From DASPKX01 sp035627835 (GTDB lineage Bacteria > Verrucomicrobiota > Verrucomicrobiia > Limisphaerales > SXQI01), in contig DASPKX010000152.1 of assembly GCA_035627835.1 (NCBI GenBank), positions 113,923 through 177,922 on the forward strand: a stretch of DNA of 64,000 nucleotides, read 5' to 3'. The position numbers and the translations under genes were made by a program. Of this stretch, positions 35,097 through 46,851 are shown piece after piece. How positions within the stretch are numbered: the first letter of the stretch is position 1; every line of letters begins with the position of its first letter. Under the pieces are notes generated by a model. The model was given only the letters and a program-made list of their open reading frames with translations. It was not told the origin of the DNA and ran no database searches.

Positions 35097-37643
35097 ATGG
35101 CTTTCTTACTCCTCCTGCTCCTCGCACTGCCTTTGTTGATTTCGGAGCCGCTGGCCGCGCAACCACCCGGCACGGTAGACGAGAGTTTTAGACCCCCTGT
35201 GCTTGATGAGAACTTCATCACGTATCTGGGGGCTTATCCGGACGGTCGGCTCATTATTGCAGGTCCATTCACGAAAGCCAACGGCCACCGACGCCTCGGC
35301 ATCGCTCGCCTACATCACGATGGTCAGTTAGATCTTTCCTGGGAAGCGCCACGTATTGGGTACGGAGTTGATGGGGCCCTTCTCCTAAGGAACGGACAAG
35401 TAATCGTACAGCCTCTCGCGACCAACGTGCAGCCCGCGTTGCGGTTGAATGAAGATGGTTCCATAGATTCGACATTCCAAGCGGGCGATCTCCGTGGCCG
35501 CCCCCCTTTTGGGATCGTGTTGTTTGAGCTTCCAAACGGCCGCCTTGGTCTCCAGCGCAGAACAGCGCGTGGCGATTTCGAGTTCTCTCTACTTCGCTCG
35601 GATGGGCAGGTTGACGAATCCTTTGCGCCCCTCACCTCTGCGCAAGTGATCCTTGTTACCAGGAGTGGCAGAATACTGTTGTTCATTCCTGAGGAAGAGG
35701 GCTCTCGTTTTCTAAACGCGTCTGGAAAACCGACCGGGCCGCTTTATAAGGGATTCCTTTCAGGAGTTGACGATCAGGACTCTCCATTGGTGGTCACGCA
35801 TAATAGAGTGTGGCCTTATTATGAGCAGATAAATGCATTTCACCGGTATAATCCAGACGGTGCGCTCGATGCCAATTTCTCTCCCGCGACCCCCGGCCGA
35901 ACTGTGATCGCGTCCCGCGTGGATCTACCCCGGTATGGATTGATGACAGGCACAGTCACCCCGGATGCGTTTGGGGGATACTACTGTATGGTAGGAGGGG
36001 CGATGATGTCCCCGCAATTACTCGCCCACATTAGTTCGTCGGGTGCCTTTCGCGTGCTGCGGACGAATGAGGCATGGGGCCAGGTAGTTCTGCAAGGTGT
36101 TGACAAGCTCATCGTGAACACTAGCAATAGGCCAGAGCAGGCTCTCGTGCGCTTACATACCGGTATCCTGCGGGAAGCGCCACCCGTTATTTTATCGCAG
36201 CCTCTCAAGGCCGTTGGCCGATTGGGCGAACTCTCCCGTCTTAGTGTGCATGTGGAAGGGTACCACCTGAGTTATCAGTGGATGCTCAACGGCACAAACA
36301 TACCGGGAGCAAACCAGCGTGATCTGATCCGCACAGTGCGTTTGCAGGATGCCGGGGTTTATTCGCTGACGGCTTCTAACGGCTACGGCCAGGTAAAGAG
36401 CGCTCCAATTTCATTTAAAGTGAATATTTTTGGGCCCGGGGAACAAGATCACAATTTCAACGCTGCTGTGCCCGCTAATGTGCGCCATATCGCTGTTCAA
36501 CATGATGGTAAAATCCTGGTCGCAGGTGAATTCCCGGGCGTTATAAGATTGTTCTCTGACGGATCCATCGACAACTCGTTCAATACGCCCATCGCCTTCC
36601 CGGTAGCTGCACTTGTTCCCGCACCAGGCGGACAAGTTTTTGTCGGAGGGGCTCTTAACGGTGTCACAAAGCTGCTCACGACAGGTGCTGTGGATGAGGA
36701 GTTCAAAAGCGCAGTGCTGGGCAGAGTTGACGAGTTGATGCCTAGACAGGACGGTAGCCTTCTAGTTGCTGGATCCTTGAGCTATGGTGGACGGGCAGGT
36801 CAGTTGGCGCGGCTTCGTTCGAACGGCGAACTTGACGGGGGGTACTTTTTCGCAAGCGAGATTCCCTTTCTTAAGGCACACTTAACAAGCAACGGGCAAT
36901 TGGTGATGGTCACGCCCGGCGCCGTCTCCGTGCTTGCAGATGATTGGCAGCGGCAGACCAGGTTCCCCCTGACGAAATCTTTCTACGTCCCCGGCATTTT
37001 CGACCAGTACCCAGCCACTATCACGGACGTGCTATCGCAAACAGATGGTTCTTTGCTGATTGCGGGCGCCTTTGCGGAACCGCTTGGTGGTTTGGCGAGA
37101 CTTCGTCCAAACGGCATGACCGATGGAACCTTCGCAGCCGCAGGGCTTGTTGATCTCTCCTGGTTGAAGGCAGCCTCAGCTCTAGCTGAATCTCACGATG
37201 GGAAGATTGTTGTCGCTGGAGGGTTTCGTTATTCGTTCACCTCTACTTATGAGGGCCCCGCACCTGTTGGCGTGTTTCGACTAAGGTCAAACGGACAACT
37301 GGATGCTGAGTTTAAGCCGTCCGCTGGCACCTTTCATGCCCTGGCCATTGAAGCTTCTGGAGACATCCTCGCCGCAGGCGATGGAACAAACCGGCTAATT
37401 CGCCTTTTCGGCGGTGATCCGGGCCGTCGGCTTCGTTCTCCTTCTTCGGAAACGACCACTTACAAAGCTGAGTTCCTCTCAATTGAAGGCGTTCACTACG
37501 CCCTTCAGTACTCAGCAAAAGCGGAGGAACCTTGGACTACGGTGGCGACCGGGGTTGGAACTGGTAAAACCATGAAGCTTGAGCACGTTACCGCGGAGAG
37601 GGGCTCGTCCGGATTCTATAGCTTGCAGATGACCGCGCCTTGA
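35097..37643 (+). CDS. Secreted delta-60 repeat protein with Ig-like domain
   Basis: 848 residues from the ATG at 35097, which gives a strong signal peptide (residues 1-22, 'LLLLLLALPLL', cleavage near 'LAAQ'). Two blocks of delta-60 repeats ('PDGRLIIAG', 'RLHHDGQLDLSW'; later 'HDGKILVAGEF', 'IRLFSDGSIDNSF', 'LPSDG'-like variants) flank a central Ig-like domain (about 365-440, 'GYHLSYQWMLNGTNIPGANQ'). Delta-60 repeats form beta-propeller-like folds. The C-terminus is a short beta domain common in verrucomicrobial secreted proteins. By eye its base composition is lower in GC than that of its neighbours, which could reflect transfer. Its function is unknown; it is surface or secreted by inference. 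Confidence 0.85.
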   Translation: MAFLLLLLLALPLLISEPLAAQPPGTVDESFRPPVLDENFITYLGAYPDGRLIIAGPFTKANGHRRLGIARLHHDGQLDLSWEAPRIGYGVDGALLLRNGQVIVQPLATNVQPALRLNEDGSIDSTFQAGDLRGRPPFGIVLFELPNGRLGLQRRTARGDFEFSLLRSDGQVDESFAPLTSAQVILVTRSGRILLFIPEEEGSRFLNASGKPTGPLYKGFLSGVDDQDSPLVVTHNRVWPYYEQINAFHRYNPDGALDANFSPATPGRTVIASRVDLPRYGLMTGTVTPDAFGGYYCMVGGAMMSPQLLAHISSSGAFRVLRTNEAWGQVVLQGVDKLIVNTSNRPEQALVRLHTGILREAPPVILSQPLKAVGRLGELSRLSVHVEGYHLSYQWMLNGTNIPGANQRDLIRTVRLQDAGVYSLTASNGYGQVKSAPISFKVNIFGPGEQDHNFNAAVPANVRHIAVQHDGKILVAGEFPGVIRLFSDGSIDNSFNTPIAFPVAALVPAPGGQVFVGGALNGVTKLLTTGAVDEEFKSAVLGRVDELMPRQDGSLLVAGSLSYGGRAGQLARLRSNGELDGGYFFASEIPFLKAHLTSNGQLVMVTPGAVSVLADDWQRQTRFPLTKSFYVPGIFDQYPATITDVLSQTDGSLLIAGAFAEPLGGLARLRPNGMTDGTFAAAGLVDLSWLKAASALAESHDGKIVVAGGFRYSFTSTYEGPAPVGVFRLRSNGQLDAEFKPSAGTFHALAIEASGDILAAGDGTNRLIRLFGGDPGRRLRSPSSETTTYKAEFLSIEGVHYALQYSAKAEEPWTTVATGVGTGKTMKLEHVTAERGSSGFYSLQMTAP

Positions 37644-37666
37644 CGGATGAGGGACGTTATCCTTGC

Positions 37667-38497
37667 TTAACTCGGCTGAAATTTTGTAGCTTTTTGATGG
37701 CTGATTTGGCTTTGTGCCGTGGCTAAATAGTCCGCGTCGATATCGATCCCCAGGAATCCTTCAACGCCGCAGCTCAGGGCTGCCAAAGCGGAATGGCCTA
37801 TCCCGACGAAAGGATCCAGGGCCTTCATGCCAGGTGCGATGCCGTGGATTTTGAAGCAATTAACGGCTAACTGAACCGGGAAAGTGGCTGGGTGCGGGCG
37901 CTCTTTGTCGCGCGACATGATCGTTTTGTATGGGATGAACCAGTTGTTGCCACGGCAGCGGCGGTCTTTGCCTTCCGTGTGGCCCCAACGCGCGATGTTG
38001 CTCTTATGCACGTACTCCACACCAATGGCTAAACGGTCTAACTTGCGAGCGCCGCTTTTCGTGAAGTGAAAGACGTATTCGTGGCAGTCAGTCACAAAGC
38101 GCTCTGAGTTGATCGGCTTGAAGTGCCCCGCTGAGATTTCCTGCTGATCCGGCGTCGTAATCGTGATCGATTTGATCCAGTGAAATGTGTTTTGCAGCTT
38201 AAGGATTTTGCTGAAACGCAACGCCAGCTCATGCGGAAGCAGCGGGTCCGAGGGCGAGCTGCCGACATTGAGGAAGAAGGATCCATGCTCCTTCAAGACC
38301 CGCTTCAGCTCACCGCACCATTGCTCGCACCACTCCAGGAAAGCATCTCGAGAAGCTGTGTCTTTGTAGGTGTTGTAGGCAATGCCCAGGTTGTAGGGGG
38401 GCGAGGTCACGACCACGTCAATGGACTCGCTCTCCAGCTTTGGGAGTTCAACGAGACAGTCACCATGCACGAGGCGGTAATTGGCTAGGTCAGGCAT
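37667..38497 (-). CDS. Site-specific DNA methyltransferase (amino-methyl type, orphan)
   Basis: A 276-residue methyltransferase of the beta arrangement: the catalytic motif IV 'VVTSPPYNLGI' (about residues 29-39) comes before the SAM-binding motif I, 'ALDPFVGIGHSALAAL' (about 239-254). TSPPY is the form usual in N4-cytosine enzymes, though N6-adenine specificity cannot be excluded. 'FLGIDIDADYLATA' completes the SAM fold. No restriction enzyme or specificity subunit is adjacent, so it is probably an orphan regulatory methyltransferase. It lies 21 bp after dnaE on the same strand. Confidence 0.87.
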   Translation of the reverse strand: MPDLANYRLVHGDCLVELPKLESESIDVVVTSPPYNLGIAYNTYKDTASRDAFLEWCEQWCGELKRVLKEHGSFFLNVGSSPSDPLLPHELALRFSKILKLQNTFHWIKSITITTPDQQEISAGHFKPINSERFVTDCHEYVFHFTKSGARKLDRLAIGVEYVHKSNIARWGHTEGKDRRCRGNNWFIPYKTIMSRDKERPHPATFPVQLAVNCFKIHGIAPGMKALDPFVGIGHSALAALSCGVEGFLGIDIDADYLATAQSQISHQKATKFQPS

Positions 38498-38518
38498 TTA
38501 GCGAGGTCAGCCCTGTCG

Positions 38519-42151
<3,633 letters not shown>

Positions 42152-42766
42152 GCCGTTAATTTACGTGCCCCTTTCCACCCGATTCAAGCCCAAGCGCTCA
42201 GAAGATATTCGCAAGCTTACCAAAGCTGCCCGGGTGCTGAGGAACCTCCCCCGAGGACCAAATACAGGGAGACGGATGAAAGATGTGGGGGGGGTGCTAA
42301 AAAACGTGTTTTTCGTGTTTAACGTGTCTTCCCTAGAGAAAATCGTGTTTTTGGCTGCTCCGGAAACGTGTTTTTTCATCCCGAAAACGTTTTTTGTGTT
42401 TCTCGACAAGGAGCATTCCGAGATTTCTCGCGCTAAGCGCGGTTACGACGAAGAAAGCGCCAACAGGCACGAAGATCGACGAGCGCAAAGAAGCCACACA
42501 CGTTCTCAAAGATCGACCAGCCCCGGCTGCATCGACGGCAGAATGCAACTCCTCTCCTTACATGTCAACTTAGGAGAAGAAAGGCGGGGGCGCAATCAAC
42601 GTAGAAGTTCATTCATTTGGAACCGCCGAGGTCGAGACGCCAAGAAGGTCCCACGCCTCCGCAGGCGCGAGCCTTGCTTGTTCGTAAAGCTAAGGTTCAC
42701 CCGGGCACCATCGAACCGAAGATTTTGTTGTCCGGTTCCACTCCGCTGCGGCAGTTCTATGGGTAG
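42152..42766. other. 615-bp spacer between dnaE and the sigma-factor gene
   Basis: No gene is supported. A 201-codon plus-strand frame (42165-42770) is rejected: it is Arg/Ser-rich without a domain and runs over the next start. The spacer holds the CGTGTTT array (42301-42412). The two flanking genes are divergent, so promoters must lie here, but I could not place boxes with confidence. Confidence 0.6.
42301..42412 (+). repeat. Degenerate CGTGTTT repeat array
   Basis: CGTGTTTTT, CGTGTTTAA, CGTGTCTT, CGTGTTTTTGG, CGTGTTTTTTCATC and CGTTTTTTGTGTTTCTCG follow one another across about 110 nt between the divergent dnaE and sigma-factor genes. The array is strongly T-rich and unlike the GC-rich surroundings. 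Confidence 0.65.
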
Positions 42767-44332
42767 ATGATGCCGATGGAAGCAGATGATGCTTTAACGA
42801 CCGCTTACTCCCGGGGCTCCGAGGAGGCGTTCAACGCCCTCGTGCGCAGGCATGTGGATATGGTCTTTGCCACAGCGGTGCGCCAAGTGGGCGATCACGG
42901 GCTGGCGGAGGAAGTCACACAGAACGTGTTCATCGCGCTGGCCCGGAAGGCGCCCGGCCTGAAGGCTCACGCGACACTCGCAGGCTGGCTTTATCGGACG
43001 ACTTTACTCGAGGCGAAGGCAAAGATTCGAGCCGAGTTGCGCCGCAAGGATCGCGAGGAGAAAGGCGCGCGCCTGGCCGATTTGCAGACAAAAGGCCAGA
43101 CGCCAGCAGAGGCGCTCCTCCCATTGCTGGACGAAGGGTTGATGCAGTTGCGTGAAGGCGACCGGCTCGCGCTTATCGTGCGGTTCTTTGAAGAACGGTC
43201 CTTGCGCGAAGTGGGGGAGCGGCTTGGCGTTGACGAGGAGGCCGCGCGGAAACGTGTCTCCCGCGCAATCGACAAGCTCACCGCCTTCTTCCAAAAACAT
43301 GGCTTTATCGCGAACGGCGGGAGCGCCGCCGTTCTCACTGCGGCTGTTTCGGCCGCGCCCGCATCGCTCGCGAGCGCGGTGACTCAATCCGCGCTGGCCA
43401 GCACAGCAAGCGCCTCATGTCTTGGCGGCATCGTCACTCACTTTATGGCGCTAACAAAAACACAAACAGCCATGGTGTGCGCCGTGCTCGCCGCAGCGCC
43501 GGTGGTTTGGAACCGGCACTCGACAGCAGCGGTGCGCGCCCAGGAGTCGCAAATCCAAACTGTGCTCCAGGCCGCCCAGGCGGATGTTGACTCTTTATCA
43601 GCGGCATTGCGCGGGCTTGAGGTAGAAGCGGAGCGCCTGCGGCGCCAGGAGAACGTCGCGCAGCAGCGGTTGGCCAAAGCACGTGCCGCCGCGTCGAACG
43701 GTGCGGAGCTTCGGTCTGCTTGGGATGACAGTTCTCCTTTGATGCGCGTGCCTAAGGCGATGTTGCAAGGGATGCCCATCACGCCACTTTACCCCGGCCT
43801 CACGCAAATCACTCCCAATATGAAAATGGCGCTTCAGCTCACCGACGCTGAAGCCGGACGCCTCGAGGATGCAGCCAACCGCCTATTGATGGAATATCAC
43901 GGCTTGCAGATGAAGAAGATGCAGGCCGTCGAGCCGACTGCAAGCGAGCTGGATGACCGCTCCAAAGAGGATGTGCGAGTCTTCGAGCTGCCGGGACTAA
44001 CCGCAGAGGTCGCCACCTTGCGCACCAATTTTCTTGCGGAAATCAGCACGGCCATTGGCGGGGACCGCGCAAAACTGTTCCAGCAGGAGTTGGATGACTG
44101 GATGCCGATGAAAGATGAGCCGATGGGTTTGAACACGGGCATGGCGATTATCAACACGCCGCATCGAGCTGCGTTTTACAAGCCTGAGCCCGGCGCGAAG
44201 CAGCTCAAGCGCAGAATCACCACCAGCATGGGTTTAATGAATTACTGGGTGGATGCTGACCGGGTGCCGAGTCCCTTCCAACCGCACCTTCAGGATTGGA
44301 TCCAAGTCGCCCTAACGCCTGAACCGCAATGA
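42767..44332 (+). CDS. ECF-type sigma factor fused to a membrane-anchored sensor-like domain
   Basis: A 521-residue protein. Residues about 15-90 are sigma region 2 ('AFNALVRRHVDMVFATAVRQVGDHGLAEEVTQNVF' spans two adjoining blocks) and about 125-175 region 4 ('LREVGERLGVDEEAARKRVSRAI' as helix-turn-helix). An Ala/Ser-rich hydrophobic stretch follows (about 187-220), then a membrane helix (about 227-243), a coiled coil (about 250-310) and a 200-residue C-terminal domain ('PLMRVPKAMLQ', 'FELPGLTAEVATLRTNF') predicted to be outside the cytoplasm. Such C-terminally extended ECF factors are known from Verrucomicrobia and Planctomycetes. No anti-sigma gene is seen, so the extension may do that job. 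The stop overlaps the next start (ATGA). The start could also be Met2 or Met4. Confidence 0.88.
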   Translation: MMPMEADDALTTAYSRGSEEAFNALVRRHVDMVFATAVRQVGDHGLAEEVTQNVFIALARKAPGLKAHATLAGWLYRTTLLEAKAKIRAELRRKDREEKGARLADLQTKGQTPAEALLPLLDEGLMQLREGDRLALIVRFFEERSLREVGERLGVDEEAARKRVSRAIDKLTAFFQKHGFIANGGSAAVLTAAVSAAPASLASAVTQSALASTASASCLGGIVTHFMALTKTQTAMVCAVLAAAPVVWNRHSTAAVRAQESQIQTVLQAAQADVDSLSAALRGLEVEAERLRRQENVAQQRLAKARAAASNGAELRSAWDDSSPLMRVPKAMLQGMPITPLYPGLTQITPNMKMALQLTDAEAGRLEDAANRLLMEYHGLQMKKMQAVEPTASELDDRSKEDVRVFELPGLTAEVATLRTNFLAEISTAIGGDRAKLFQQELDDWMPMKDEPMGLNTGMAIINTPHRAAFYKPEPGAKQLKRRITTSMGLMNYWVDADRVPSPFQPHLQDWIQVALTPEPQ

Positions 44333-45201
44333 AACGTCGGTGGATTATCCTGATCTTTGCTGCTGTGGGCGTCTGGTTCGGAGCCACGAGCTACACCGAA
44401 CTTCAAAGCGCTCGGGGCCAACTCGCCGGGAGCCAGCTTGCGGATGAAAACTTGGACAGGCAGAAAGCCGAACTTGCGGAACAGGTCGCCGCATTGCGCG
44501 AGACCAATCGTGCCGGGAGCATCAACCTTGCAGCCCATACAGGGGAACTGCGGCTGTTGCTTGAGCGTAAACCGGTTCAGCATGCCGTCTGGAACGAGCC
44601 CCCAGCCCAATGGCCCGCCTGGGAGCCGGACTCACCTTTCATTTGGGTGCCCAAAACTCAGATCGACCATTTAGCCTTCGACATCTTTGACGGGAGCGGC
44701 CGCATATTGCCGCAATTCACCAACCTCTTCGCTCTCACACGCCGGCAGACCGAGGCGTTGAACCGCGAGCTTCGTGACATCGTTGAGCAATATTCCGCCT
44801 TGGAATTGCGCCACGCCCACCCGACCAATTCCCATCTCCCCGGGATCGATCCCTCACAAGGCCCTGCGCTCACCATCGAAGTGCCGGAATTCGCTCAAGA
44901 AGCGGAACCGCTCAAGGTGCAGTTCGACCAAGCTCTGCGGAAGAATCTTGGGCAACAACGCGCTGAGATGATGATGAATGTTGGAAGAAGTTGGATCGGC
45001 GAGCGGTTAAACAACTTTGGCGCTCAACCCCGGAAAATCTCAATTCAACGAAGAACGACGGACTCCTATTACATAGCCATGCAATCTTCCGCTGGCTGGC
45101 TTAGCATGGGTCGCCCAAATCTGGAGGGCCTTGTGCCACCCCACCTTATAACATTTTTCGAACCACTGCTCGCGCAGCACGACGAGCGCAGTTCCAAATA
45201 A
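44329..45201 (+). CDS. Membrane-anchored protein homologous to the sigma-factor C-terminal domain
   Basis: A 290-residue protein with one N-terminal membrane helix ('WIILIFAAVGVWFGATSY', about 5-22), a coiled coil (about 27-62) and an extracytoplasmic domain (about 95-285). That domain repeats the layout and motifs of the upstream sigma-factor extension: 'SPFIWVPKTQID' against 'SPLMRVPKAMLQ', 'ALTRRQTEALNRELRDIVEQY' against 'QLTDAEAGRLEDAANRLLMEY', and 'IEVPEFAQEAEPLKVQFD' against 'FELPGLTAEVATLRTNF'. It has no sigma regions. The 4-bp overlap with the sigma gene implies coupling. It is probably a partner or decoy in the same signalling path; unrecognised in known families. Confidence 0.8.
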   Translation: MKRRWIILIFAAVGVWFGATSYTELQSARGQLAGSQLADENLDRQKAELAEQVAALRETNRAGSINLAAHTGELRLLLERKPVQHAVWNEPPAQWPAWEPDSPFIWVPKTQIDHLAFDIFDGSGRILPQFTNLFALTRRQTEALNRELRDIVEQYSALELRHAHPTNSHLPGIDPSQGPALTIEVPEFAQEAEPLKVQFDQALRKNLGQQRAEMMMNVGRSWIGERLNNFGAQPRKISIQRRTTDSYYIAMQSSAGWLSMGRPNLEGLVPPHLITFFEPLLAQHDERSSK

Positions 45202-45206
45202 GCTCC

Positions 45207-45249
45207 TCCTCTGCGTTCTCTGCCCACCTCCGCGTGCTCCGCGTTCGTC
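45207..45249 (+). repeat. Degenerate CTCTGCG/CTCCGCG repeat after a stop codon
   Basis: CCTCTGCGTTCTCTGCCCACCTCCGCGTGCTCCGCGTTCG-like sequence: four variants of a CTC(T/C)GCG unit at about 10-nt spacing in the spacer between two convergent genes. It is the complement in style of the repeat at 29202-29243. Confidence 0.55.
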
Positions 45250-45257
45250 TTTATTGT

Positions 45258-46784
45258 TTAGGTCCAAATCTGCCGGTCTAGTGACCTGTATTGAATCGCC
45301 TCCGCAATGTGGTCGGTCAGTATCTTTTCTGAGCCGGCGAGGTCCGCTATCGTGCGCGCCACTTTCAGCACGCGATCGTAAGCCCGCGCGCTCAAGCTCT
45401 GGTCTGTCATGGCGTGCTTCAGCATTTCCAAACCTTCCGCTTCCAATTGGCAGAAGGTCTTGATCTCTCGTGTGGTCATTCGGGCGTTGCAGGTCACACG
45501 CGCTTTGCCGGCGAACCGGGCCTGCTGCCGTTTGCGCGCTTCCACCACGCGGGCGCGAATGCTGGCGGAGGGCTCACCCGGCGTTTGGCTGCTGATGTCG
45601 CGGAACTTCACCGCGGGCACTTCAATATGGATGTCGATCCTGTCCAGCAAGGGCCCGGAAACGCGCCCGAGATATTTCTGAATCTCATGCGGCGTGCTGC
45701 GGCTTTCATGCGGCATTTTTCCGTCTGGCGTCGGATTCATAGCGGCAACCAGCATAAATTCTGACGGAAACGTCATCGTGCCCGCAGCTCGCGAGATGGT
45801 AACACGCCCTTCCTCCAACGGCTGCCGCAGCGTCTCCAGCACACCACGCTTGAACTCCGGCAACTCATCCAGGAACAACACGCCATGATGGGCCAGAGAA
45901 ATCTCGCCCGGTGTCGGGTTCGCGTTGCCGCCGAGCAAACCCGCATCGGACACCGTGTGATGCGGCGACCGGAATGGGCGGCGGGTGATCAAGGCCTGGC
46001 CGGAGTTCATGAGACCGACGATGCTATGGATCTTTGTCGCCTCCAGAGCTTCGTTCAAAGTGAACGGCGGGAGTATCGTGGCGAGCCGCTTTGCGAGCAT
46101 CGACTTGCCGGTGCCCGGCGGACCAACGAGGAGGATGTTGTGACCACCGGCTGCCGCCACTTCCAGAGCCCGCTTCACCGACTCCTGCCCCTTCACCTCG
46201 GAAAAATCGACATCGTCTTCCCGGGGTTGATCGAAGATGTGGGATAACTCTACCTTCGTCGGCGCGATCTGTATCTCCCCTTCCAGGAATGCGACCGCCT
46301 CGCGCAAGTTGCGCACCGGGTAAACGTCCAAACCAGACACCACCGCTGCTTCGGCCGCGTTCTCTGCCGGAACGAGGATGCCTTTCTTCTTCTGAGATCG
46401 CGCGGAGATGGCCACCGAGAGAACGCCTTTGACGGGACGAATCGCGCCTGTGAGGGCAAGCTCCCCAACGAGCACAAAATCTTCGAGGCGTTCGATGGCC
46501 ATTTGCTCACTGGCTCCGATCATCCCAACAGCAATCGGGAGATCAAAGCTCGGCCCCTCCTTCTTAATGTCCGCAGGCGCGAGGTTAATCGTTGTTTTCC
46601 CGAGCGGAATCTTGAACCCGGAATTGATGAGCGCAGTGGTGACCCGATCCCGGGACTCCTTCACCGCCGCATCGGGCAGCCCCACCACGACGATAATAGA
46701 GTCGCCGAAGCCAACATTGACCTCGACCTCCAGCGGGTGCGCCTCAATGCCTTGGATCGCGGACGAGAATACGCGGGCGAGCAT
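45258..46784 (-). CDS. comM: YifB/ComM family Mg-chelatase-like AAA ATPase
   Basis: A 508-residue protein with the usual three parts: an N-terminal Lon-protease-like ChlI domain ('MLARVFSSAIQGIEAHPLEV', residues 1-20), the AAA core with Walker A 'GPPGTGKSMLAKRL' and Walker B 'HHGVLFLDELPEF', and a C-terminal helical lid ('SARAYDRVLKVARTIADLAGS'). ComM is a hexameric branch-migration helicase that helps integrate transformed DNA; in non-competent bacteria the family role is less clear. The length is normal. It stands alone on the minus strand, convergent with the sigma-associated genes. Confidence 0.94.
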   Translation of the reverse strand: MLARVFSSAIQGIEAHPLEVEVNVGFGDSIIVVVGLPDAAVKESRDRVTTALINSGFKIPLGKTTINLAPADIKKEGPSFDLPIAVGMIGASEQMAIERLEDFVLVGELALTGAIRPVKGVLSVAISARSQKKKGILVPAENAAEAAVVSGLDVYPVRNLREAVAFLEGEIQIAPTKVELSHIFDQPREDDVDFSEVKGQESVKRALEVAAAGGHNILLVGPPGTGKSMLAKRLATILPPFTLNEALEATKIHSIVGLMNSGQALITRRPFRSPHHTVSDAGLLGGNANPTPGEISLAHHGVLFLDELPEFKRGVLETLRQPLEEGRVTISRAAGTMTFPSEFMLVAAMNPTPDGKMPHESRSTPHEIQKYLGRVSGPLLDRIDIHIEVPAVKFRDISSQTPGEPSASIRARVVEARKRQQARFAGKARVTCNARMTTREIKTFCQLEAEGLEMLKHAMTDQSLSARAYDRVLKVARTIADLAGSEKILTDHIAEAIQYRSLDRQIWT

Positions 46785-46851
46785 GGGCGAATTGTGCTAA
46801 CCCCCTGCCCAAGCGCAAGAATGTAAGTGGCCGCTGGCTCAGGCCGCTGGC

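Noticed and set aside
42165..42770. 201-codon plus-strand frame before the sigma-factor gene
   Set aside because: Arg/Ser-rich, no domain, runs through the T-rich array and over the next start codon.
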